14,350 nucleotides of DNA, taken from the NCBI GenBank assembly GCA_016936035.1, contig JAFGPU010000117.1, positions 1 through 14,350 on the forward strand. The letters run 5' to 3'. This DNA is from Acidimicrobiales bacterium (GTDB lineage Bacteria; Actinomycetota; Acidimicrobiia; Acidimicrobiales; VFJN01). The notes beneath the pieces were generated by a model. That model did no database searches. It was not told where the DNA came from and saw only the letters and a program-made list of their open reading frames with translations. Of the stretch, positions 6,805 to 13,398 are shown piece after piece. The translations under genes were made by a program, and so were the position numbers. How positions within the stretch are numbered: the first letter of the stretch is position 1; each line of letters starts with the position of its first letter.

Positions 6805-7601
6805 GACCGGTGCCGCCCCGCGTCGTCAGCCTCGTCCCCTCCGTCACCGAGACGCTGCTGGCCTGGGGCGTCACGCCCGTCGCTTGCACCCGGTTCTGCG
6901 AGCAGCCCGACCTGCCGCACGTGGGCGGCACCAAGGATCCCGACGTCGCCGCCATCGTCGACCTCGAGCCCGACCTGGTGGTCATGTGCGTCGAGGAGAA
7001 CCGGCGCGAGGATGCGGACGCGCTGGCCGAGGCCGGGGTGGTGACCGCGGCCGTGTCGATCGACGCCGTCGACGACGTGGCCCCGGCGCTGCGGATGCTC
7101 GCGGCGCTCACCGGCGCCGACCATCCCGCGGCCGACCTCGACGCCCTCGAGGCGCTGCGCGACACCGCGGCGTCCGGTCGAGCGGGAACCGATAGGGCGG
7201 CCGGCGAGGCGCCGCGGCGGGCGTTCGTGCCCATCTGGAAGCGCCCGTGGATGACGCTCTCCGGCGCCACCTACGGCTCGTCGTTGCTGGCGACGATCGG
7301 TGTCGAGAACGTGTTCGCCGACGCCACGACCCGCTACCCCACGGTGACGCTGGACGAGGTGCGGGCCCGCCGGCCCGATGTGGTGCTGGCCCCGAGCGAG
7401 CCGTACCCGTTCGCGGAGCGCCACGTGCCCCTGTTCGCCGATGTGGCCCCGGTGGTGCTCGTCGACGGCCAGGACCTGTTCTGGTGGGGTGTCCGCACCC
7501 CTGCCGCAGCAGGCCGGCTGCGGGCCCAGCTGGCCGAGCTCAGGTCGTCGACAGCGACGCGCCCGCCGCCGGGAGGCCGCGCCACACCACCGGACCGTTG
7601 A
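6801..7601 (+). CDS. BtuF-like (helical-backbone metal receptor) protein without signal peptide
   Basis: The product has 266 residues. It starts at the GTG overlapping the upstream stop, and GTG 6810 is an alternative. The N-terminus VPPRVVSLVPSVTETLLAWGV (4-24), then GGTKDPDVAAIVDLEPDLVV (42-61), is the hallmark of the periplasmic-binding-protein family PF01497, which includes the cobalamin-binding protein BtuF. Later YGSSLLATIGVENVF (158-172) and VTLDEVRARRPDVVLAPSEPYPF (182-204) fit its second lobe. No signal peptide, lipobox or membrane helix precedes the domain, and no ABC permease or ATPase gene is nearby, so classical import is unlikely. A cytoplasmic corrinoid or metal-cofactor binding role is inference. 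FWWGVRTPAAAGRLRAQLAEL (227-247) looks like the natural end. The last 20 residues are a Pro/Arg/Gly tail that overlaps the end of convergent galK by 62 bp. Confidence 0.8.
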   Translation: MRPVPPRVVSLVPSVTETLLAWGVTPVACTRFCEQPDLPHVGGTKDPDVAAIVDLEPDLVVMCVEENRREDADALAEAGVVTAAVSIDAVDDVAPALRMLAALTGADHPAADLDALEALRDTAASGRAGTDRAAGEAPRRAFVPIWKRPWMTLSGATYGSSLLATIGVENVFADATTRYPTVTLDEVRARRPDVVLAPSEPYPFAERHVPLFADVAPVVLVDGQDLFWWGVRTPAAAGRLRAQLAELRSSTATRPPPGGRATPPDR

Positions 7602-8553
7602 TGCGGGTCTTCGGCTTGCACAGCACGATCACGCACCCACCGAAGCCGGCACCGGTGACCCGGGCGCCGTACACGCCGGGCACGCCCCGGACCGTGCCCA
7701 CCAGCTCGTCGAGCTCGGGTGTCGACACCTCGAAGTCGTCGCGCATGCTCGCGTGGCTGGCCACCAGCAGGTCGCCCGCGTAGCCGAGCTGGCCGCTGGT
7801 GAGGGCCGTGGCCAGTGCGTCGACCCTCTCGTTCTCGGTGGTCACGTGGCGCGCCCGCCGGCGGAGCACGGGATCCTCGATCGCCTCGGCGTCGGCGGGG
7901 GACGCGTCCCGCAGCCGGCCGATGACCTGCTCGGCGGCCTCGCACTCGGCTCGGCGGTCGGCGTAGGCCGACCCGCTGAGCTCGCGGTGCTGCCCCGAGT
8001 GGATGACCACGACCTCGGCGTCGTCCGGGAAGGGCACGTGCTCGAGCTCGAGGGTGTCGCAGTCGATGCGCAGGGCGGTGCCCTCGATCGCGGCCAGCGA
8101 GACGAGCTGATCCATGATTCCGCACGGCACCCCGACGGCCCGCTCCTCGGCCCGCTGGCACGCCTGGGCGGCGGCGGCGGGGTTGACCCGGTCGGCGCCG
8201 AGCGCGGTGGCGACGGCCACCTCGAGCGCTGCCGACGACGCGAGGCCGCTGCCCGCGGGCAGCGTCGAGTGCACCATGCCCACCAGCCCGTCCGTGGGCT
8301 TGACCTCGTCGACGACCGCCGCGACGTACCGGGCCCACGGCGGCTCGACCGCGGACGGGTCCTCGACACCGCCGATCGGGATCTCCGCGACGCCCTCGAA
8401 CCCGTCGGAGCCCAGCATCACCCAGTTGCCGCCCCGGTCTCCCGTGATCTCGGTGCCGAGGCCGATGGCCATCGGCAGCGCCAGCCCGCCCATGTAGTCG
8501 GTGTGGTCGCCGATCAGGTTCACCCGGCCGGGTGCCCACGCTCGCAGTCCCAT
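7540..8553 (-). CDS. galK: Galactokinase (GHMP kinase)
   Basis: Galactokinase phosphorylates galactose to galactose-1-phosphate with ATP, the first kinase step of the Leloir pathway, in the cytoplasm. The protein has 337 residues, shorter than the roughly 380 of E. coli GalK. Motif 1 is GRVNLIGDHTDY (9-20), with R10 and D19 in the expected places. The family's usual glutamate in GEHTDY is Asp16 here. Motif 2, the phosphate-binding loop, is LPAGSGLASSAALEVA (98-113). The catalytic aspartate is D148 in CGIMDQ. SHASMRDDFEVSTPELDEL (266-284) and motif 3 GAGFGGC (301-307) complete the signature. The ATG follows the galT stop directly (TGAATG), so translation is probably by re-initiation. The C-terminus overlaps the convergent BtuF-like gene by 62 bp. 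Adjacency to galT makes galactose the likely substrate. Confidence 0.92.
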   Translation of the reverse strand: MGLRAWAPGRVNLIGDHTDYMGGLALPMAIGLGTEITGDRGGNWVMLGSDGFEGVAEIPIGGVEDPSAVEPPWARYVAAVVDEVKPTDGLVGMVHSTLPAGSGLASSAALEVAVATALGADRVNPAAAAQACQRAEERAVGVPCGIMDQLVSLAAIEGTALRIDCDTLELEHVPFPDDAEVVVIHSGQHRELSGSAYADRRAECEAAEQVIGRLRDASPADAEAIEDPVLRRRARHVTTENERVDALATALTSGQLGYAGDLLVASHASMRDDFEVSTPELDELVGTVRGVPGVYGARVTGAGFGGCVIVLCKPKTRINGPVVWRGLPAAGASLSTT

Positions 8554-9411
8554 TCACGCTCCTCGCAGTGCGGCCGCGGCGTCCTCGGGGACGACGGGGT
8601 TGGTGTAGGCGCCGCTGCCCAGCTCGGCGGCGGCGACGTAGCGCTGCACACCCGGCGAGCGCATGGGCGAGACGATGTGCACGTGCACGTGGGCCTCGGG
8701 CCATGCACCACCGTCGGTGGGCCGCTGGTGGATCCACAGCATGTAGGGGAGCGGCGCCTCGAACAGGCGGTCGAGGCGGGCCAGGACGTCGACGAGCAGG
8801 GCGGCGAGCCCGTCGCGCTGGGGCCCGTCCAGCGAGGGCAGGTCGGGCCGGTGGACGTCGGGCGCCAGCAACAGGGCGTAGGGGTACGCGCTGGCGGCCG
8901 GCACCCAGGCGTGCCACCCGTCGGCGGACGCCACCGACAGCGACTCGTCGACCGGCGCGCACGTGGGGCACTCGCCGTGCCCGGCCCGGCGCAGCTCGGT
9001 CAGGGGCACGTCGGGCACGTCGTCGTAGGCGTAGATCTGGCCGTGGGGGTGGCTGATGGTGGCGCCCACCTCCTCGCCGCGGTTCTCGAACACGAGCACG
9101 TAGGCCACGTCGGGCCGGTCGCCCAGGGCGCTGGTGCGCTCGGCCCACAGGTCGACGACCCGGCGGGCGCCCTCGACGCCGAGGTCGGGGAAGGCGAGGT
9201 CGTGCTCGGGCGTGTACAGCACCACCTCGCACCGGTCGTCGGGTAGCGACGGCCACCGGTTGACGAACCACGTCACGTCGTAGGGCTCGGGCGCCTCGGT
9301 GCCGCCGACGCAGAACGGGCACGAGGCGCTCGGGCGGTTGGGTCGGTGCTGGCGGCTGCCGGCCATCACCACGGTGGCGCCGGAGAGCTCGTCGATGCGG
9401 ACGTCGTACAT
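8554..9411 (-). CDS. galT: Galactose-1-phosphate uridylyltransferase
   Basis: GalT exchanges UMP between UDP-glucose and galactose-1-phosphate, the Leloir step after galactokinase. The protein has 285 residues, about 60 fewer than E. coli GalT, mostly through shorter termini and loops. The active site HPHGQ is at 121-125, where the second histidine (H123) is the uridylylated nucleophile, inside the conserved FENRGEEVGATISHPHGQIYAY. A zinc-type CPFC lies at 31-34. CPTC in the ECPTC segment after the active site is a second CxxC. The C-terminal half has YMLWIHQRP and the histidine-rich AHVHVHI. No Shine-Dalgarno sequence precedes ATG 9411. The gene follows the LLM oxidoreductase by 39 bp and ends directly at the galK start, so the three genes are probably one transcript. 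No galE or galactose transporter is in the window. Confidence 0.92.
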   Translation of the reverse strand: MYDVRIDELSGATVVMAGSRQHRPNRPSASCPFCVGGTEAPEPYDVTWFVNRWPSLPDDRCEVVLYTPEHDLAFPDLGVEGARRVVDLWAERTSALGDRPDVAYVLVFENRGEEVGATISHPHGQIYAYDDVPDVPLTELRRAGHGECPTCAPVDESLSVASADGWHAWVPAASAYPYALLLAPDVHRPDLPSLDGPQRDGLAALLVDVLARLDRLFEAPLPYMLWIHQRPTDGGAWPEAHVHVHIVSPMRSPGVQRYVAAAELGSGAYTNPVVPEDAAAALRGA

Positions 9412-9450
9412 GGCGTGAGGTGCGATGGTGCCTTCGGCGTTCGGATCTTG

Positions 9451-10350
9451 TCAGCGCAGCGCGGCGACGGCGGTGGCCGCCCGCTCGAGTGCGCCGGGGT
9501 CCCAGGGGGCGCGGAGCGCCACGTTGACGGTGTCGGCGCCCGCCGCAACGTAGCGGCCCAGGGCCTCGGTCGTGTGGTCGACGCTCGTACCCACGATCGC
9601 CCCGGGACGGACGGCGTCGGCCCGGGGGCCGAACTGGGCGCGCAGGGATGCGTCGTCGTCGCACACGATGACGTTGACGCCCACACGGACATCGGCGGGG
9701 TCGCGGCCGATCCGGGCGCAGTGGCCCGCGAGGGCCGCGCGCTTGGCGGTCACGTCGTCGGGGGCCACGAAGGGGAGGTTCCAGCCGTCGCCGTGGCGGG
9801 CGACGATGTGCGCGGTGCGGCGTTCGCCGGTGCCTCCGATCCAGATCGGCAGGTCGGCCTGGACTGGGCGGGGCTCGCACCGGGCGCCGGAGAGCCGGAC
9901 GTGGGTGCCGTCGACGGTGGTGCTGTCGTGGCGGAGCAGGCTGCGCACGGCGGCCGCCGCTTCGTCGAGCAGGTCGAACCGGTCGCCGAGCGGCGGGAAC
10001 GGGAAGCCGAACGCCTCGTACTCGGCCCGGGCCCAGCCGGCGCCCAGCCCGATCTCGGCCCGCCCGCCGGAGAGGTGGTCGATCGTGGCGACCGCCTTGG
10101 CGAGCACGCCCGGATGGCGGTAGCCGGCGCAGTACACGAGGCACCCGCAACGCACCCGGGTGGTGGCGCACGCCAGTGCGGTGTGCATCGACACCGCCTC
10201 GTGGCACTCGTAGGTGGCGAGGTCGGACGAGTAGAGGTGGTCCCACACCGCGATGGCGTCGAAGCCCAGCTCCTCGGCGCCGGTCCACAGGTCGCGCAGC
10301 TCGTCGACGGTGGTGTTCTGCACACCGGTGTGCACGCCGAAGGTCGTCAC
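9451..10350 (-). CDS. LLM-class F420-type oxidoreductase (Rv1855c-like group)
   Basis: The product has 299 residues with a luciferase-like TIM barrel. FGVHTGVQNTTVDELRDLW at the N-terminus, WDHLYSSD, TTRVRCGCLVYCAGYRHPGVLAKAVATIDHLSGGRAEIGLGAGW and LPIWIGGTGERRTAHIVARHGDGWNLPFV are typical of the actinobacterial F420-dependent group I know as Rv1855c-like (TIGR03560). Coenzyme F420 rather than FMN is inferred from that resemblance. The substrate is unknown. I choose GTG 10350 because VTTFGVHTG aligns with the usual start and a TAGGTT hexamer lies 7 nt upstream. TTG 10359 would add three residues but overlaps that hexamer. It heads the minus-strand cluster with galT and galK, although no link to galactose metabolism is established for this family. 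Confidence 0.87.
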   Translation of the reverse strand: MTTFGVHTGVQNTTVDELRDLWTGAEELGFDAIAVWDHLYSSDLATYECHEAVSMHTALACATTRVRCGCLVYCAGYRHPGVLAKAVATIDHLSGGRAEIGLGAGWARAEYEAFGFPFPPLGDRFDLLDEAAAAVRSLLRHDSTTVDGTHVRLSGARCEPRPVQADLPIWIGGTGERRTAHIVARHGDGWNLPFVAPDDVTAKRAALAGHCARIGRDPADVRVGVNVIVCDDDASLRAQFGPRADAVRPGAIVGTSVDHTTEALGRYVAAGADTVNVALRAPWDPGALERAATAVAALR

Positions 10351-10357
10351 CCGGGGC

Positions 10358-10363
10358 AACCTA
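10358..10363 (-). promoter_or_regulatory. Probable leaderless -10 box of the LLM-galT-galK cluster
   Basis: On the minus strand TAGGTT is followed by 7 nt and then GTG 10350. There is no Shine-Dalgarno sequence in the gap. The 18-bp palindrome at 10386-10403 begins 22 bp upstream of this hexamer, at the edge of where a -35 box would lie. Confidence 0.45.
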
Positions 10364-10385
10364 GGACACGCGGCCGCCCGGACGA

Positions 10386-10403
10386 CTTGACCGCCTGGTC
10401 AAG
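10386..10403. promoter_or_regulatory. Perfect 18-bp palindrome between divergent operons (candidate operator)
   Basis: CTTGACC (10386-10392), a 4-nt GCCT spacer, then GGTCAAG (10397-10403) form a perfect 7-bp inverted repeat. It lies in the 72-bp gap between the divergent LLM oxidoreductase and alpha/beta hydrolase starts. Its size and symmetry fit a dimeric helix-turn-helix repressor such as a TetR-family protein (inference). TTGACC within the left arm also resembles a plus-strand -35 box. No regulator gene is adjacent in this window. Confidence 0.6.
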
Positions 10404-10422
10404 ACCGAACACGATGGCCGCC

Positions 10423-11298
10423 ATGCCGGTCGCTCAGTCCAACGGGATCGAGATCGCCTACGAGACGTTCGGCGACCCCGCCGCACCGACCGTCCTGCTG
10501 GTCATGGGGCTCGGAAGCCAGATGATCCACTGGGACGTCGAGTTCTGCGAGGGCATCGCCGCGAGGGGCTTCCACGTGGTGCGGTTCGACAACCGCGACA
10601 TGGGCGAGTCCACCCGCATCGACGAGCCCGTCGACGTCTTCGCGGTGATGGGCGCCATCGGCTCCGACGACATGCCCGCGGTGCCCTACCTCCTGTCGGA
10701 CATGGCGGCCGATGCCGTCGGTCTCCTCGACCACCTGGGCGTCGACGAGGCCCACCTGTTCGGCGTCTCGATGGGCGGCATGATCGTGCAGACCGTCGCC
10801 ATCGAGCACCCGCAGCGGGTGCGGTCGCTGACCTCGGTGATGTCGACGACGGGCGACCGCGACGTCGGCACGCCCACGGCCGAGGCCATGACCGCGCTGC
10901 TGTCGCCGCCCCCGCAGACCCGGGACGAACTGCAGGACACCGCCGTGCGCCAGGCCGGGGTGTGGGGCAGCCCCGGCCTGTACGACGTGGAGCGCCTGCG
11001 CCGCATCGCGGGCGAGGCGTGGGACCGCGGCTACGACCCCGCCGGTGCCGCCCGCCAGCTGGCCGCGATCTTCGCGTCCGGCAGCCGGTCGCCGGGCCTG
11101 GCGGAGATCGCCGTCCCCACGCTGGTGATCCACGGCACGGCCGACACGCTGGTGCAGCCGTCCGGGGGCGAGCGCACCGCCGAGGTCGTCCCCGACGCCA
11201 AGCTGCTGATGATCGACGGCATGGGCCATGATCTGTCTCCGCCGCTGTGGCCGAGGCTCATCGACGCGCTGGCCATGCACGCCACCGAGCACGCCTGA
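10423..11298 (+). CDS. Alpha/beta-fold hydrolase
   Basis: The product has 291 residues from ATG 10423; ATG 10414 is in frame and would add MAA. NGIEIAYETFG at the N-terminus matches the common start of this group. The oxyanion region is VMGLGSQMIHW (27-37), and VRFDNRDMGEST (53-64) is typical of cofactor-free alpha/beta hydrolases. The nucleophile elbow is GVSMGG with Ser116. The acid is probably D241 in IHGTADTLV and the base H269 in GMGHDL, so the triad is complete. No signal peptide or membrane segment is visible. The group includes esterases, C-C bond hydrolases and epoxide hydrolases, so substrate is open. It is followed 10 bp later by a racemase gene with a strong ribosome binding site, suggesting a role in acyl-CoA, sterol or xenobiotic breakdown (inference). 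Confidence 0.87.
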   Translation: MPVAQSNGIEIAYETFGDPAAPTVLLVMGLGSQMIHWDVEFCEGIAARGFHVVRFDNRDMGESTRIDEPVDVFAVMGAIGSDDMPAVPYLLSDMAADAVGLLDHLGVDEAHLFGVSMGGMIVQTVAIEHPQRVRSLTSVMSTTGDRDVGTPTAEAMTALLSPPPQTRDELQDTAVRQAGVWGSPGLYDVERLRRIAGEAWDRGYDPAGAARQLAAIFASGSRSPGLAEIAVPTLVIHGTADTLVQPSGGERTAEVVPDAKLLMIDGMGHDLSPPLWPRLIDALAMHATEHA

Positions 11299-11299
11299 C

Positions 11300-11304
11300 A
11301 GGAG
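11300..11304 (+). promoter_or_regulatory. Ribosome binding site of the racemase gene
   Basis: AGGAG lies 4 nt before ATG 11309, directly after the hydrolase stop. It is the best Shine-Dalgarno match in the window. It fixes the racemase start, although the frame is open further upstream inside the hydrolase gene. Confidence 0.7.
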
Positions 11305-11308
11305 CACC

Positions 11309-12451
11309 ATGGGACCCCTCGCCGGAATCACGGTCATCGAGATCGCAGGCATCGGGCCCGGCCCGTACTGCGGCATGATGCTCGCCGACATGGGCGCGGA
11401 CGTCATCCGGGTCGACCGGGCCCAGGCGGTGCAGGGGGGCGATCCCGAGCGGCCCCCCGCCGACCTGCTCGCCCGTGGCCGCCGGTCGATCGGCGTCGAC
11501 CTCAAGACCCCCGAGGGGGTCGAGGTGGTGCTCAGCCTCGTCGAGCGCGCCGACGCGCTCATCGAAGGCTTCCGCCCCGGCGTCACCGAGCGCCTCGGCA
11601 TCGGTCCCGACGACTGCCTGGGCCGCAACCCGAAGCTGGTCTACGGCCGCATGACGGGCTGGGGTCAGGACGGCCCGTACGCGTCGGCCGCCGGCCACGA
11701 CATCAACTACATCTCGCTCGCGGGCGCGCTCGAGCCGATCGGCCGGCGGGGCGAGGGGCCGGTGCCGCCCCTCAACCTGGTCGGCGACTTCGGGGGTGGC
11801 GGCATGCTGCTCGCCTTCGGCATCGCCTGCGGCATCGTCGAGGCCCAGCGCTCCGGCCAGGGCCAGGTCATCGACGCCGCCATGGTCGACGGGGCCGCTT
11901 CGCTCATGACGATGACCCACTCGTTCCGGGCCATGGGCATCTGGAACGACGAGCGCGGCACCAACATGCTCGACACCGGGGCGCACTTCTACGACGTCTA
12001 CGAGACGGCCGACGGCAAGTACGTCTCGATCGGGTCGATCGAGCCCCAGTTCTACGCCGAACTGCTGCGCCTGACCGGCCTCGAGGGCGAGGACCTGCCC
12101 TGGCAGCAGGACCGGTCGCAGTGGCCGCAGCTGAAGGAGCGCTTCGCCGCCATCTTCCGCACCAAGACGCGCGACGAGTGGTGCGAGCTCATGGAGGGCA
12201 CCGACGTGTGCTTCGCTCCGGTGCTCGCCATCCCCGAGGCGATCGAGCACCCCCACAACGTCGAGCGGGGCACGTTCGTCGAGGTGGCCGGCATCATCCA
12301 GCCCGGACCGGCCCCCCGGTTCAGCCGCACGCCCGGTGAGATCCGCCGCCCCCCTGCGCATGCGGGCCAGCACACCGACGAGGTCCTGACCGAGGCCGGC
12401 TTCGACGCCGACCGGGTGGCCAAGCTGCGCGAGGCCGGCGCCATCGCCTGA
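11309..12451 (+). CDS. Alpha-methylacyl-CoA racemase (CaiB/BaiF family)
   Basis: The product has 380 residues. The CaiB/BaiF fold is shown by LAGITVIEIAGIGPGPYCGMMLADMGADVIRVDR (4-37), RRSIGVDLKTPEG (58-70), EGFRPGVTERLGIG (86-99), GRMTGWGQDGPYASAAGHDINYISLAG (113-139) and the SGQGQVIDAAMVDG segment. H130, D160 and E245 fall four positions after the catalytic H126, D156 and E241 of the M. tuberculosis racemase MCR. They favour racemisation of 2-methylacyl-CoA over CoA transfer. The enzyme interconverts R and S 2-methyl-branched acyl-CoA so that beta-oxidation of branched fatty acids or sterol side chains can proceed. FYDVYETADGKYVSIGSIEPQFY is also typical. It is cytoplasmic and probably co-transcribed with the hydrolase upstream. 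Confidence 0.9.
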   Translation: MGPLAGITVIEIAGIGPGPYCGMMLADMGADVIRVDRAQAVQGGDPERPPADLLARGRRSIGVDLKTPEGVEVVLSLVERADALIEGFRPGVTERLGIGPDDCLGRNPKLVYGRMTGWGQDGPYASAAGHDINYISLAGALEPIGRRGEGPVPPLNLVGDFGGGGMLLAFGIACGIVEAQRSGQGQVIDAAMVDGAASLMTMTHSFRAMGIWNDERGTNMLDTGAHFYDVYETADGKYVSIGSIEPQFYAELLRLTGLEGEDLPWQQDRSQWPQLKERFAAIFRTKTRDEWCELMEGTDVCFAPVLAIPEAIEHPHNVERGTFVEVAGIIQPGPAPRFSRTPGEIRRPPAHAGQHTDEVLTEAGFDADRVAKLREAGAIA

Positions 12452-12522
12452 GGCGACCGCAGTGGCGGGGGGACGCCCTGCGGCACCGAACCCCTCCGGT
12501 CCTCGTCGAGACTCATGTCGCG

Positions 12523-12551
12523 CCGACCACGTCGCCGCGAAACGTGGTCGG
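12523..12551. other. Inverted repeat between racemase and deacetylase genes
   Basis: CCGACCACG (12523-12531) and CGTGGTCGG (12543-12551) are perfect 9-bp arms around an 11-nt loop. No T-run follows, so it is not a classical intrinsic terminator. It could be a U-less actinobacterial terminator for the racemase operon. Because its right arm reaches the presumed -35 region of the next promoter, it could instead be an operator. The rest of 12452-12585 shows nothing else. Confidence 0.45.
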
Positions 12552-12571
12552 TTCCCGACCGTGTTCCGTGC

Positions 12572-12577
12572 TATCAC
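12572..12577 (+). promoter_or_regulatory. Possible extended -10 box of the deacetylase operon
   Basis: TGC followed by TATCAC gives an extended -10-like sequence, ending 8 nt before ATG 12586. No Shine-Dalgarno sequence is seen, consistent with a leaderless or near-leaderless transcript. Confidence 0.35.
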
Positions 12578-12585
12578 CGCGGGCG

Positions 12586-13398
12586 ATGGCCACGCTGGTT
12601 GCCTTCCACGCCCACCCCGACGACGAATGCCTCACGACCGGCGGCACGCTGGCCCGGGCTGTCGACGACGGCCACCGCGTCGTCGTCGTCTACGCCACGC
12701 GTGGCGAGGTCGGCGAGGTGCCCGACGGGCTGCTGACACCTGGCGAGTCCTTGATCGAGCGGCGTCTCGCCGAGGTGACGCGGTCGACGGCCGCCCTGGG
12801 CGTCCACCGGGTCGAGTTCCTCGGCTACCGCGACTCGGGCATGGCGGGCACGCCCGACAACGACCACCCGTCGGCGTTCTGGCAGGCAGATGTCGACGAG
12901 GCCGCCGGCCGCCTGGCCGCCATCCTCGGCGAGGAGGGCGGCGACGTGCTCGTCGCCTACGACCAGAACGGCAACTACGGCCATCCCGACCACGTGCAGG
13001 TCCATCGCGTCGGGGTGCGCGCCGCCGAACTGGCCGGCACGCCGCACGTGCTCGAGGCGACGATCAACCGCGACGCCGTCCGGGCCTTCGTCGACCACAT
13101 GGTGTCGAGCGGCGACGCCACATGGGACGACGTGCCCGACCTCGACGACCCCGACCTGGTCTTCGGCATGCCCGACGACGTCATCACCACGCGTGTCGAC
13201 GTGCGGCCGTGGGCCGAGCGGAAGCTCGCCGCGATGCGGGCCCACGAGTCGCAGGTGGGTGACCTGGCGCCGTTCCTGGCGATGCCGGTCGACGTGTTCC
13301 GCGAGACCATGGGCACCGAGTACTTCATCCGGCGGGGGGTGCCGTCGACCCATCGCGACGACGACATCTTCGCGGGGCTCGACATCCTCACCCGGTGA
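12586..13398 (+). CDS. PIG-L/LmbE-family zinc deacetylase, MshB/Mca-like
   Basis: The product has 270 residues. AHPDDE (9-14) supplies predicted zinc ligands H10 and D13 and the general base D12. YDQNGNYGHPDH (125-136) supplies H133 and the third zinc ligand H136. RDSGMAGT (82-89) is shared with the mycothiol enzyme MshB, which deacetylates GlcNAc-inositol; its relative Mca cleaves mycothiol S-conjugates. By position these motifs match MshB, and length is a little shorter. A role in mycothiol metabolism or in deacetylating a related N-acyl sugar is inferred, and I do not assign mshB. No signal peptide, so cytoplasmic. The frame is open 14 codons upstream to GTG 12544, but ATG 12586 places the first strand and AHPDDE at the usual distance. 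It overlaps the next gene by 4 bp (GTGA). Confidence 0.85.
   Translation: MATLVAFHAHPDDECLTTGGTLARAVDDGHRVVVVYATRGEVGEVPDGLLTPGESLIERRLAEVTRSTAALGVHRVEFLGYRDSGMAGTPDNDHPSAFWQADVDEAAGRLAAILGEEGGDVLVAYDQNGNYGHPDHVQVHRVGVRAAELAGTPHVLEATINRDAVRAFVDHMVSSGDATWDDVPDLDDPDLVFGMPDDVITTRVDVRPWAERKLAAMRAHESQVGDLAPFLAMPVDVFRETMGTEYFIRRGVPSTHRDDDIFAGLDILTR

Noticed and set aside
6801..7601. Periplasmic cobalamin-import protein
   Set aside because: The N-terminus begins directly in the first strand of the domain, with no signal peptide or lipobox, and no ABC transporter genes are adjacent.
7334..10288. A nearly 3-kb open frame on the minus strand across the gal region
   Set aside because: Its translation is Arg/Pro/Gly-rich low-complexity sequence with no motif. 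The same strand in another frame reads galK, galT and the LLM oxidoreductase with full signatures. Long empty frames are expected at this GC content.
11309..12451. Assignment as a generic class III CoA-transferase such as CaiB or formyl-CoA transferase
   Set aside because: The positions matching H126, D156 and E241 of the MCR racemase are all conserved, which favours racemase.
12586..13398. Direct naming of the deacetylase as mshB or mca
   Set aside because: It shares zinc and RDSGMAGT motifs with MshB, but the C-terminal half diverges and no other mycothiol gene is in the window.
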